Below, one piece after another: positions 6,927 to 14,221 of a stretch of 16,440 bases of DNA; position 1 is the stretch's first letter, and every line of letters starts with the position of its first letter. Origin of the DNA: Chlorobiales bacterium (GTDB lineage: Bacteria; Bacteroidota; Chlorobiia; Chlorobiales; Chlorobiaceae); contig JAKSDC010000043.1 of assembly GCA_022360275.1 (NCBI GenBank), forward strand, positions 1-16,440, given 5' to 3'. The notes beneath the pieces were generated by a model. That model searched no databases, had not been told where the DNA came from, and saw only the letters and a list, made by a program, of their open reading frames with translations. Position numbers and translations under genes: made by a program.

Positions 6927-8231
6927 TCAGCAGCAGGTATAAAGCTCTTCCATTTCTTGTTCGAAGAAAAATTCATTATGACCGAATGCAGGAGTCAGGT
7001 CATCTAACCATGAGGCTGTTTCGCTGTATTCCGCAAAGAATAACCTGTTAGTCCATTCAGGATTTCTGCTTTGCGTAAACTTCAAGGCAAATACTTTTTC
7101 TCCATTGATTTCCATGACATCTTCGACGACAACTTTTCCTGGTGAGCAGGACATTGAAGGCCCTCGAACGGTTCTGCCGAGTCCGGACATTTTCCGGTAG
7201 GCAGTATTGAAGATTTCAACCGCTTGTGCCAGAGGGATCTCAAAATAATGTTTGGCGCCGGTATCTCTTTCCAGGAACATATAATAGGGGATAATGCCCA
7301 GCTCAACCTGTTTTTGCCACATAGTTTCCCAAGTGCAGGCGTCATCATTGATATGCCGTGCAATAGGTGACTGGCTGCGTATGACGGCCCCGGTCGATCG
7401 AATTCGTCGAATGGCTTCAATGGCTACAGGTGTTTCGATTTCTTTTGGATGGCTGATGTGCGCCATGATAGCAAGGTGCTTGCCGGATGAGACGATCTCT
7501 TCGAAAAAGCTGAGCAACTCATCCGCATCTTGTTCTGCAGTAAAGCGGTAGGGCCACCAGCTCAGTGCTTTGGTGCCTATTCTAATCGTCTTTACGGCAG
7601 GAATGTTCAGAAGAGGCCGGATGTACTTTTTAACCAGGCTGGTGTTCATTACCATCGGATCGCCCCCGGTAAAGATGATGTCCGTTACTTCAGGATGCTC
7701 TTTGATGTAGTCTACCAGCAAAGTAATGTTGTTGTTGGCAAATTTAAGGTTATCGAGCCCTGAAAACTGCGGCCATCTGAAGCAGTAGGTACAATAAGCG
7801 TGGCAAATCTGGGCTTCGGACGGGAAAAACAGGACACTTTCCCTGTATTTGTGCTGAATACCGTGAAGAATTTCGTCGTTCATGCGAGGAGTGTTGAGCT
7901 CCATTTGACCGGCAGGGTTTGGATTCTGCAGGAGTTGGATTTCTCTTGCTTGCTGGCGGATTATTTCGGAGGGGGCTTCAGCTTTTATAAGGTCGGACAT
8001 TCGTGCGAAATCTTCCGGATCAAGCATTTCCGCCTGAGGAAAGCTCAGCCTGAACATCGGATCTTTCGGAATATTCGACCAGTCAATAAGATTTTCCGTT
8101 ACATAACTGTTGACCCTGAAAGGATAAACTGAAGCAACGGTTCTTACGATGTGAAGTTGTTCTTCAGGTATTGTCCCGTATTGAGGGAGAGTATGAAGAT
8201 TTTCTGCTGTATATGAGCGATATTTCAGCAT
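6927..8231 (-). CDS. Lysine 2,3-aminomutase (KamA) family radical SAM, PLP-dependent enzyme of altered substrate specificity
   Basis: 434 residues. The radical SAM cluster motif is CHAYCTYC (Cys143, Cys147, Cys150), with TGGDP at 188-192 as the SAM-binding strand end. The PLP lysine should be Lys366 in SCSPGK, where lysine aminomutase has PGGGGK. Arg152 aligns with the arginine that binds the substrate carboxylate. From memory of the clostridial enzyme, the two aspartates that hold the lysine side-chain amino group (293 and 330) correspond here to Glu321 and Ser359, so lysine may not be the substrate. No acetyltransferase of the beta-lysine osmolyte route (AblB) is adjacent. It is longer than EpmB, which modifies EF-P, and no epmA or efp is nearby. 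The gene is monocistronic, with the hairpin at 6863 behind it. No good ribosome binding site is seen before the ATG. Confidence 0.87.
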   Translation of the reverse strand: MLKYRSYTAENLHTLPQYGTIPEEQLHIVRTVASVYPFRVNSYVTENLIDWSNIPKDPMFRLSFPQAEMLDPEDFARMSDLIKAEAPSEIIRQQAREIQLLQNPNPAGQMELNTPRMNDEILHGIQHKYRESVLFFPSEAQICHAYCTYCFRWPQFSGLDNLKFANNNITLLVDYIKEHPEVTDIIFTGGDPMVMNTSLVKKYIRPLLNIPAVKTIRIGTKALSWWPYRFTAEQDADELLSFFEEIVSSGKHLAIMAHISHPKEIETPVAIEAIRRIRSTGAVIRSQSPIARHINDDACTWETMWQKQVELGIIPYYMFLERDTGAKHYFEIPLAQAVEIFNTAYRKMSGLGRTVRGPSMSCSPGKVVVEDVMEINGEKVFALKFTQSRNPEWTNRLFFAEYSETASWLDDLTPAFGHNEFFFEQEMEELYTCC

Positions 8232-8422
8232 AACAACTGCATTTGACGGTTGCTAAAATATCGGCAGAGCACAAATGGAATTGTAAAGCTCTAACCTTTC
8301 TGATTTTAACAGGGAACCTCGGGATGAGGTAAGATAATCTATACCTGTATTTACAATTATTGATACAATAAACCAAAAGCATGAATGGGCAATCAGCAGG
8401 AGAGCTAAAAATCGGTGTGTTT

Positions 8423-8464
8423 TATTGCATTGTAGACCGCCATAAAGCGGTCTACAATGCAATA
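8423..8464. repeat. 18-bp perfect inverted repeat between two minus-strand genes
   Basis: Arms TATTGCATTGTAGACCGC (8423-8440) and its exact complement (8447-8464) enclose the 6-base loop CATAAA. It lies 28 bases beyond the stop of the small secreted-protein gene, where a terminator would be expected. Neither strand shows a U-run after it, so it is not a canonical intrinsic terminator. It may be a transcript 3' end stabiliser, a protein-binding palindrome or a small repeat element; whether copies exist elsewhere cannot be seen here. Confidence 0.8.
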
Positions 8465-8491
8465 AGTTAGCGGCAAGGTTTCCGGTTTTTG

Positions 8492-9103
8492 TCAAGACTT
8501 TGGCTGTAGAATCAGCCCGACGGCTCGAATGACAATGACGTCCGAAGTGTTCCCGAAATTCAAGCGAAGGCTAAGACGGACAGCGCCTTTTCGAGGGTTT
8601 ATCGATGTTGGTTTACTGTTGACGCACACCGGGCCTTTATTGGTCAGATCCGATCCGTCGTCAAGCATCACGGTGGCTGATGAAGGCGGGTTCTGCAACT
8701 GGCTCAGGCGAATTTGGGTTATATAGCTTTTCGAGCTTGACAGCTCATAGCAGACGCGTACACCCACGATGGTGTACCCAGGAATAGTCGGGACGCCCAT
8801 TGCCACCACTTTATTGCCTCCGGGTATACCGGTGTCGCCGGTTGTGGTTGATTTGATATTCAGGCCGTTAAGGCCACCGGTAAGTGACCGTAGGTAAGCG
8901 TAAGAGGTTTTTACACTTGAATCGCCCGGTAAAAGGTCGAGATGGTTCAGCCACATGATCCGGGGATTTTTTTTATGTGCAGGCTTGGTCACGGCTTTTG
9001 TTTCCGGTTTCACCTCTTTTGTCGTGACCGGTTTTTGTGCCATGATAAAAAACGCCAGTAATGAAATCATTACAACAAAGCCTGCATTGATTTTCTTTTT
9101 CAT
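8492..9103 (-). CDS. Small secreted protein of unknown function
   Basis: 203 residues. MKKKINAGFVVMISLLAFFIMAQ is a clear signal peptide, cut near the MAQ end. A Lys/Thr/Pro/Glu-rich linker (about residues 24-45) leads into a Gly/Ser/Thr/Val-rich, probably beta-strand domain with two cysteines (VRVCYEL and GPVCVNS) that could form a disulfide. The start is well supported: GGGAGG lies 7 bases before the ATG. I recognise no family. The charged linker after the signal peptide resembles the one in the cysteine-repeat protein at 3710-4639, but the rest of the two proteins is unrelated by eye. No partner gene is next to it. Confidence 0.75.
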   Translation of the reverse strand: MKKKINAGFVVMISLLAFFIMAQKPVTTKEVKPETKAVTKPAHKKNPRIMWLNHLDLLPGDSSVKTSYAYLRSLTGGLNGLNIKSTTTGDTGIPGGNKVVAMGVPTIPGYTIVGVRVCYELSSSKSYITQIRLSQLQNPPSSATVMLDDGSDLTNKGPVCVNSKPTSINPRKGAVRLSLRLNFGNTSDVIVIRAVGLILQPKS

Positions 9104-9400
9104 GACAATCCTCCCGTAAGGTTGTTTTTTTGTTGATAGAAGAATAGATGAAATAGGTGTGGCGGGTGCATCTACAAGATATCACTTTTTTTTTACAATA
9201 CCCTTGAAATGTTCGATTTTCTTGATGCTTGCCGTCGATTTTCTTTCAAAGCTCGGTGTAAGCATGTTTTTGAGTCGAAATAACCTTTTTTGGGGTGTTT
9301 TGTTGCCTCTTTACTGTATCGATAATCTTTATGTATTACAATTATTTAATCGTAAATTTCCCTGTGTAACAGTATTGGGAACGAAAAACAGTGCTTATTT

Positions 9401-9607
9401 ATGCAACAGGTTACTATCTCACCCAAGTTTCAGGTGGTGATTCCACGAAAAATAAGGGATTCCTTAAAGCTTACTCCCGGGCAGAAAATGCAGGTTGTTC
9501 AGTATGGAGAACGTATCGAGTTGATTCCTCATAGAGAGGTGCATGAAATGAGGGGTTTTCTGAAAAAAATTGAAGCAGAACCAAATGCTCAAAAGGGGGC
9601 TTTATGA
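9401..9607 (+). CDS. AbrB/SpoVT-type antitoxin (VapB-like)
   Basis: 68 residues. The first half, QVTISPKFQVVIPRKIRDSLKLTPGQKMQV, is the swapped-hairpin AbrB DNA-binding fold found in MazE, VapB and SpoVT-type proteins. The tail (about residues 46-68) is the part that usually wraps the toxin. It ends in an ATGA overlap with the PIN gene, the usual toxin-antitoxin order. It should neutralise the toxin and repress its own promoter, which would lie in the 297-base spacer before it; I could not place that promoter. No strong ribosome binding site is seen before the ATG. Confidence 0.88.
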   Translation: MQQVTISPKFQVVIPRKIRDSLKLTPGQKMQVVQYGERIELIPHREVHEMRGFLKKIEAEPNAQKGAL

Positions 9608-9984
9608 ACCTTGTGGACAGTTCGGGCTGGATAGAGTTTTTCAGGGATGGGCCATATGCTTCATATTTTCTTGAAGCGCTTCGTGACATGGATGAGGTCA
9701 TAGTGCCAACCCTCTGTTTTTATGAGGTGTTTTCTTATGTCATGAAGGATATGAGTGATGGGGAAGCCCTTCAGGTCGTGGCTTTCATGCAGCAGGCCAG
9801 AGCCGTGGACATGACGGATTCGGTAGCTGTTCTTGCCGCCCGCTTGAGCGCCAAACACAAGATTCCGCTTTCTCCCGGGGTAATTCTTGCGACCGCTCAA
9901 CTCAACAATGCGGTGATCTGGACACAGGATTCTTTTATTAAAGACTTTCCAGGTGTGAAGTATTATCCGGAAAAAAAAGATTGA
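9604..9984 (+). CDS. PIN-domain toxin (VapC-like) lacking one expected catalytic acid
   Basis: 126 residues beginning MNLVDSSGWIEFF, the standard PIN start with Asp5. Glu41 in FYEVFSYV is the second metal ligand, and TQDSF with Asp109 is the fourth position. The third acidic residue, normally Asp in a LADSIIYATA-like segment, falls on Pro91 in LSPGVILATA. The fold and context (4-base overlap with an AbrB antitoxin) leave little doubt about the family, whose members cut tRNA or rRNA. Activity without that residue is uncertain: the toxin may be attenuated, dead, or use another residue such as Asp114. The reading frame is otherwise intact and full length. Confidence 0.88.
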   Translation: MNLVDSSGWIEFFRDGPYASYFLEALRDMDEVIVPTLCFYEVFSYVMKDMSDGEALQVVAFMQQARAVDMTDSVAVLAARLSAKHKIPLSPGVILATAQLNNAVIWTQDSFIKDFPGVKYYPEKKD

Positions 9985-10200
9985 CAGGCCTTTTTTTGAT
10001 TTTTTCACCATCTGGTTTTGCAATTACCACGAGCTTTTTTTATAGAAGAAAAACACAGGAAGTTTACCTCATAACCGTTTTTAATTGGTTCAAATAACGG
10101 TGTTTTCGTTATCTTGACATCTACGTTAATACAACAGGTTGCAGAATGGCATGGAGCAGTCCCTTGCTTTTGCTTGTGAACCGTTATCAGGAAATAAAGT

Positions 10201-11889
10201 ATGACAGCAGCGCCATGGATCAAGCATTACGATAAAGGAGTCCCCCCTTCTCTGGAACCTTATCCGCTTCACACCATTGTCGATATAGTCCGTAAACGGG
10301 CTGTCGAAATGCCGGAGAGCCCGGCACTGTTTTTCAAGGGTTCATCGATGACGTGGGGAGAGCTTGAACGGTTAAGCAACGCGTTGGCTTTGGCTCTTCA
10401 GTCGGAAGGCTTGAAAAAGGGGGAACGCGTTGCGTTGTTGATACCGAATTCTCCGCAAATCATTATCTCCGAACTGGCTATCTGGAAAACAGGAGCCGTG
10501 GCAGTTCCGATAAATCCCCTCTATACCGAAAACGAGCTTGTTCATGCTTTGAATGAATGCGGTGCGGAAATCGCTATTGTCCTGACTCCTTTTTACAAAA
10601 AGATCAGGTCAGCCATGTCCCTGACCGGGTTGCAAAAGGTTATCACAACCAATATCAAGGAATATCTTTCTCCGTTGAAGAGAATACTGTTTACACTTTT
10701 GAAAGAAAAGAAAGGCGGGCATAAGGTAACGTTATATGAAGGTGATCTCCGGCTTGAGGATATGATAATGTCTTATCTTGGTTCGCGGGTTCCCGATGTT
10801 ACAACACTTCCTGCAGATCCGGCATTGTTTCTCTTCTCTGGCGGGACGACAGGAATGCCTAAATGCGCGGTGTGTACCCACCATTCCATTGTTATCAGCG
10901 GTATGCAGATTGCTCGATGGTTCAGTGTTGTACTTGACAGGGCTGATGATATCATCATGCTCAATATGCCGCTTTTTCATGTCTATGCCCAAGTTGGAAT
11001 ACTTGGGGCGGCCCTGGTTGATGAATATCCTTTTGTTCTCGTGCCCAATCCGCGAGATCTCGATGACCTTGTTGATACAATCAAAAAGTACAAACCCTCT
11101 GTTCTGCCCGGTGTTCCGACGCTGTTTACCGCCCTTGCCAACCATCCCAGTGTAAGAAAAGACCGCAAGGCTCTTGAATCGCTGAAGCTTTGTGTTTCAG
11201 GAGCGGCCCCGTTGTTGCGTGAAACCAAGAAGCGCTTCGAGGACTTAACCGGCGGTAGAATCATTGACGCATACGCTCTTACCGAATCGATGATCGGCTC
11301 GGTGCTGACTCCGGTTCTCGGCACCTATAAAGAGGGATCGGTAGGAATACCTGCGCCCGATGTCGAGATACGGGTTGTCGATCAAGAAAAGGGGGATTGT
11401 GATGTTCCTGTCAATGAGGTTGGAGAGGTTATCATGCATGCTCCTCAGCTCATGAAAGAGTACTGGCAACGTCCTGATGAAACCGTGGAAACCATAAAGG
11501 ACGGGTGGTTGTATACTGGTGATCTTGGCTACCTTGATGAGGACGGTTATCTTTTTATCATCGACAGGAAAAAAGATGTTATCAAGCCGGGCGGTTTTCA
11601 GGTTTGGCCGAGGGACGTTGAGGAAGTTATCGCCAAGCATCCTGATGTCCGCGAGGTCGGGGTAGCCGGTGTCCCCGACGAGTATCAAGGCGAAGCGGTC
11701 AAAGCCTGGGTGGTGCTGCGGGAAGATGCGCGGCTCCAGGCCGAGGAGCTGCGGGAGTTTTGTAAAAAGGAGCTTACAGCATACAAGGTTCCGAAACACA
11801 TCTCTTTTGCCGAAGGACTTCCAAAGTCTTTGGTGGGCAAGGTATTGAGGAGGAAGCTGGTAGAGGAGCATTGTGCCGAGGCTTCCTGA
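10201..11889 (+). CDS. fadD: Long-chain acyl-CoA synthetase (FadD-type AMP-forming ligase)
   Basis: 562 residues with the full motif set of the ANL superfamily: SGGTTGMPK (213-221) phosphate loop, YALTES (358-363), WLYTGDLG (436-443) with the ribose-binding Asp441, DRKKDVIKPGGFQVWP (455-470) as hinge and fatty-acyl signature, and the C-terminal catalytic lysine Lys547 in PKSLVGKVLRRK. It activates a fatty acid with ATP to the acyl-adenylate and then the CoA thioester. The length and FQVWP signature fit bacterial FadD. AGGA lies 9 bases before the ATG. No beta-oxidation genes are adjacent, so it may serve import or recycling of fatty acids into lipids rather than degradation. The 270-base spacer behind it has no obvious terminator. 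Confidence 0.9.
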   Translation: MTAAPWIKHYDKGVPPSLEPYPLHTIVDIVRKRAVEMPESPALFFKGSSMTWGELERLSNALALALQSEGLKKGERVALLIPNSPQIIISELAIWKTGAVAVPINPLYTENELVHALNECGAEIAIVLTPFYKKIRSAMSLTGLQKVITTNIKEYLSPLKRILFTLLKEKKGGHKVTLYEGDLRLEDMIMSYLGSRVPDVTTLPADPALFLFSGGTTGMPKCAVCTHHSIVISGMQIARWFSVVLDRADDIIMLNMPLFHVYAQVGILGAALVDEYPFVLVPNPRDLDDLVDTIKKYKPSVLPGVPTLFTALANHPSVRKDRKALESLKLCVSGAAPLLRETKKRFEDLTGGRIIDAYALTESMIGSVLTPVLGTYKEGSVGIPAPDVEIRVVDQEKGDCDVPVNEVGEVIMHAPQLMKEYWQRPDETVETIKDGWLYTGDLGYLDEDGYLFIIDRKKDVIKPGGFQVWPRDVEEVIAKHPDVREVGVAGVPDEYQGEAVKAWVVLREDARLQAEELREFCKKELTAYKVPKHISFAEGLPKSLVGKVLRRKLVEEHCAEAS

Positions 11890-12024
11890 GATCAGTTTAC
11901 GACAATCAATTTTAAAAGCACCGCTGTTAATTTATTGCGCGACCTGAATACATCATTGGGAGGTGCCCTTTATAAAGACGTTTTTGAACCGGATGGTTGT
12001 TGTGTTTGACTCTCGTTTTTCTTT

Positions 12025-12053
12025 TTGAATTCATTTCCGCAAAAAAGTATATT
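12025..12053 (+). promoter_or_regulatory. Sigma-70-type promoter of the first RNA-binding protein gene
   Basis: TTGAAT (12025-12030) and TATATT (12048-12053) are separated by exactly 17 bases. Transcription would begin near 12060-12061, precisely where similarity to the second cassette becomes nearly complete. The second cassette has a promoter at the matching place with different spacer bases, which supports both. Confidence 0.7.
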
Positions 12054-12060
12054 ACTGCGT

Positions 12061-12160
12061 CAGTCAATGGTTGGCTGAACGCTTTCAGGTGATTTGTGCT
12101 TTTGATTATTTGACGGCGTTTTTCTTTTTATCAAAGCACACATTACCATGAGGTAAGAAC
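12061..12160 (+). promoter_or_regulatory. Conserved structured 5' leader, copy 1
   Basis: 100 bases, 93% identical to the leader at 15039. In order: a 5'-terminal hairpin CAGTCAA-TGG-TTGGCTG (12061-12077, one G-U pair); AGGTGAT (12087-12093), a perfect match to the extended anti-Shine-Dalgarno; a 5-codon frame from GTG 12096; a long-range stem GTGCTTTTGAT (12096-12106) with ATCAAAGCAC (12130-12139, one bulged base); and a small TACC-ATGA-GGTA stem (12144-12155) covering the GAGG ribosome binding site, which is 7 bases from the gene's ATG. It looks like a cis-acting translational or transcript-stability control element. RRM genes of cyanobacteria are known to have regulatory leaders; a link is an inference. 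Confidence 0.75.
12096..12113 (+). other. Possible 5-codon upstream open reading frame in leader copy 1
   Basis: GTG CTT TTG ATT ATT TGA would encode fMet-Leu-Leu-Ile-Ile. AGG of a 7-base anti-Shine-Dalgarno match ends 6 bases before the GTG, an ideal spacing. The GTG lies in the 5' arm of the long stem. Translation is unproven. Confidence 0.35.
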
Positions 12161-12430
12161 ATGAACATTTACATAGGCAATCTGGAGTACGGCGTAACAG
12201 AGGATCAATTGCGAGATGCATTCGCCGAATTCGGAGAAGTCTCCAGCTCGAATATTATTACCGACAAGTTCACCGGTCGTTCCAAAGGCTTCGGATTCGT
12301 AGAAATGCCTAACGACGAGGAAGCCAATGCAGCTATCGATGCTTTGAACGATTCTGAATTAAATGGTCGTCCCATAAGAGTCAATCAGGCAAGACCTCGT
12401 GAAGAACGTCCTGCAAGGCCTCGTTATTGA
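12161..12430 (+). CDS. Small single-RRM RNA-binding protein, copy 1
   Basis: 89 residues consisting of one RNA recognition motif: RNP2 IYIGNL at 3-8 and RNP1 SKGFGFVEM at 41-49, with the aromatic residues that stack on RNA bases in place. A short Arg/Pro-rich tail follows (RPREERPARPRY). Such proteins bind single-stranded RNA and in cyanobacteria are often cold-induced; a chaperone or mRNA-fate role is likely. It is 87% identical (77 of 89) to the protein at 15137. The gene is monocistronic with its own promoter, long leader and terminator. GAGG lies 7 bases before the ATG. Confidence 0.95.
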   Translation: MNIYIGNLEYGVTEDQLRDAFAEFGEVSSSNIITDKFTGRSKGFGFVEMPNDEEANAAIDALNDSELNGRPIRVNQARPREERPARPRY

Positions 12431-12460
12431 ATACAGAATATTTTCTCGATATAAGGTAAT

Positions 12461-12493
12461 GCCGCTGTGCTTCTGCACAGGCGGCTTTTTTTT
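12461..12493 (+). terminator. Intrinsic terminator of RNA-binding protein gene 1
   Basis: GCCGCTGTGC (12461-12470) pairs with GCACAGGCGGC (12475-12485) with one bulged C and a 4-base loop, followed by eight T's. The terminator at 15443 shares its right arm and T-run. Confidence 0.9.
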
Positions 12494-12553
12494 GTCGTCG
12501 TCAATAACGGTTTTGTATTGCTGACCGGATTCGACGAATGATTCTGGTAAGAA

Positions 12554-13996
12554 TCAATCATCGGTAATATCGATTATTTTTCCGGTTTTGATTCTTTTCA
12601 GGTGTATATGCGCTTCCGTGAGAACATGTGCGACAAGGTGGATTTTTTCCGCTCCCAACTGAATATTACAGCTTTTAATGGTTAATCCGTCGAGGGTAAG
12701 GCTGATTGCTTTACCTGCTTTTGCTTTGGAAATTGCATCATGGACGAGCTCGGGGATTCTGCTTATAAGGGGGTCCAAGCTCAGGTGGAGTCTCGAGGCT
12801 ATCGCTTCTTTTATCTGGTTATGCAGGAACTCCTCACCGGCTTGCATAAACACGTTTTGCGAATCGACGCCAAAATCGAAGTTTTGGATTTTTAACTTCT
12901 GACTGGATGTATCGAAAACAGGGCGCCCGCTGATAAAAAACTTGCTTTTGAGGACTCCGTCTGTCTGCACCGCGATGGTTAATCCTTTTACTGAAGCATA
13001 TGCATGTATGTTTTTTATGGTAACAGTGTGCCCTTTTGCGGAATAGGTTTTGCCTTTGAAAAAACCGTTGAGCTGCTCATTGATTTCAGCGAAAAAGGAA
13101 TAGGCATATAAATAAATGCTGGATGTCGAAACTTTCTCTGTTTCAGGCAGTAACGTGAATTCGGGCAAAGGTACGGTTTTTACGACGGTTGTCGTGTCGG
13201 TGATGATCAGTTGTTTGGTTTTCAGACGGGTAAAACAGGTTATTGTCTCTGTATCAAGATCGATGCGTCCCTTTATATCTTCGCAGACGAATCTCAGCCA
13301 AACTTCAGACGGTCTTTTGTTGATGAGGATCGGTTTTTGCAAGTCTTTCCAGACGCCGTCCACCGTGGGTTTAAGGGAAACCTCGTCGTTGATCTGTTGG
13401 TCAAGCAGGTGGGTCAAATATTCGCTTTTCTCCTGTATTTCTTTGTCCAGTTGATCTTTGATGTGTATTCTGAACGGCCCAAGGTGCAGGACGGGCTCGG
13501 TCAGCCACCGGTATTCTCTTATTTCGAAGCTGGTTGAAAGGTTCCATCTGCTATCCAGGGCAACCGGGGTTGCCAAAGTGATGACGATACCGGTTTGGAT
13601 AGGTTCGAGCAGTTTGGAAAGCGTTTTTCCCAAACTGCTGTTAACCACTTTGCCGTCAACGGCCAATGGCAGGGTACAGATCAGTTGTTTGCCTGTCGAA
13701 GAAACGGTGATTTTCTCCTTTTTGGTCAAAGTCAGGTAAATCTCTTCTTTTCCAGAGTTTAGAGAGACATGTTTTTCGAGAAAGGTGCCGGTGATCTTGT
13801 TGTTAAGATAGTCGGCAAGCTGTTCTACCTGATAAGTGATGGGCAGATTGATCGTCGAGGTCGGAACGGTAACCGAAACAGTTTTTTTGACAGCTTGAGG
13901 AGGTTTGGGTTGCTGTGTTTCAACCAATACCAGCAACAGCGCCGCAGAGATCGTTACACCTGCAATGAGCCCGATTATAATGGAGGTTTTTTTCAT
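12554..13996 (-). CDS. DUF4403 family membrane-anchored protein
   Basis: 480 residues from the ATG at 13996; an upstream in-frame start at 14059 would add 21 residues without signal-like character. The N-terminus MKKTSIIIGLIAGVTISAAL plus LLLVLVE is one membrane anchor or uncleaved signal, followed by a Pro/Lys-rich linker. The bulk then begins with STINLPITYQVEQLADYLN, the characteristic opening of DUF4403 proteins, and consists of long amphipathic helices and beta-strands. It should sit in the periplasm. DUF4403 has no established function; resemblance to lipid-binding tubular (TULIP-like) folds has been considered for related families, but I would not rely on it. It lies convergent to RNA-binding protein gene 1 and divergent from the SDR gene. 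No clear ribosome binding site is seen. Confidence 0.75.
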   Translation of the reverse strand: MKKTSIIIGLIAGVTISAALLLVLVETQQPKPPQAVKKTVSVTVPTSTINLPITYQVEQLADYLNNKITGTFLEKHVSLNSGKEEIYLTLTKKEKITVSSTGKQLICTLPLAVDGKVVNSSLGKTLSKLLEPIQTGIVITLATPVALDSRWNLSTSFEIREYRWLTEPVLHLGPFRIHIKDQLDKEIQEKSEYLTHLLDQQINDEVSLKPTVDGVWKDLQKPILINKRPSEVWLRFVCEDIKGRIDLDTETITCFTRLKTKQLIITDTTTVVKTVPLPEFTLLPETEKVSTSSIYLYAYSFFAEINEQLNGFFKGKTYSAKGHTVTIKNIHAYASVKGLTIAVQTDGVLKSKFFISGRPVFDTSSQKLKIQNFDFGVDSQNVFMQAGEEFLHNQIKEAIASRLHLSLDPLISRIPELVHDAISKAKAGKAISLTLDGLTIKSCNIQLGAEKIHLVAHVLTEAHIHLKRIKTGKIIDITDD

Positions 13997-14158
13997 CGCA
14001 ATCTTGTACTGGTCGTTAAATATACTGTTATTGGTCGGACATCGTATAAGCAACAACACGCCATTCTTTGCCGTAAAGCGAAACCGTTTTCCAGGTTGCC
14101 GTCTTGGTGGCCGTTTTGTTCGTCTGCGGCTTGAGGAAACTGTTGCAGCTATCTGAAA

Positions 14159-14164
14159 TATAAT
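14159..14164 (+). promoter_or_regulatory. Possible -10 element for the classical SDR gene
   Basis: A perfect TATAAT lies 57 bases before the ATG at 14222, in the divergent spacer. No matching -35 lies 16-18 bases upstream (TTGAGG at 14131 is 22 bases away), so the call is weak. Confidence 0.35.
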
Positions 14165-14221
14165 ATACTGCCTGTGAAGTCATCGCGAAGTAATTATTCT
14201 TTCAAGTTGTATATTTCGAAC

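Noticed and set aside
9972..9997. AAAAAAAG/CTTTTTTT stem after the VapC-like gene
   Set aside because: Nearly all A-T pairs and partly inside the coding sequence; too weak to call an intrinsic terminator although the T-run could help end transcription.
10114..10119. Perfect TTGACA before the acyl-CoA ligase gene
   Set aside because: At 16-18 bases downstream there is no TATAAT-like hexamer (GGTTGC at 17), so I do not call a promoter.
10732..11889. Several antisense or shifted open frames up to 208 codons
   Set aside because: They shadow the acyl-CoA ligase, whose motifs are complete from end to end.
14174..14221. N-terminal extension of the classical SDR from a GTG at 14174
   Set aside because: The Rossmann fold starts directly after the ATG at 14222 (MKLSGKTALVTG), as usual for the family, and the extension has no conserved character.
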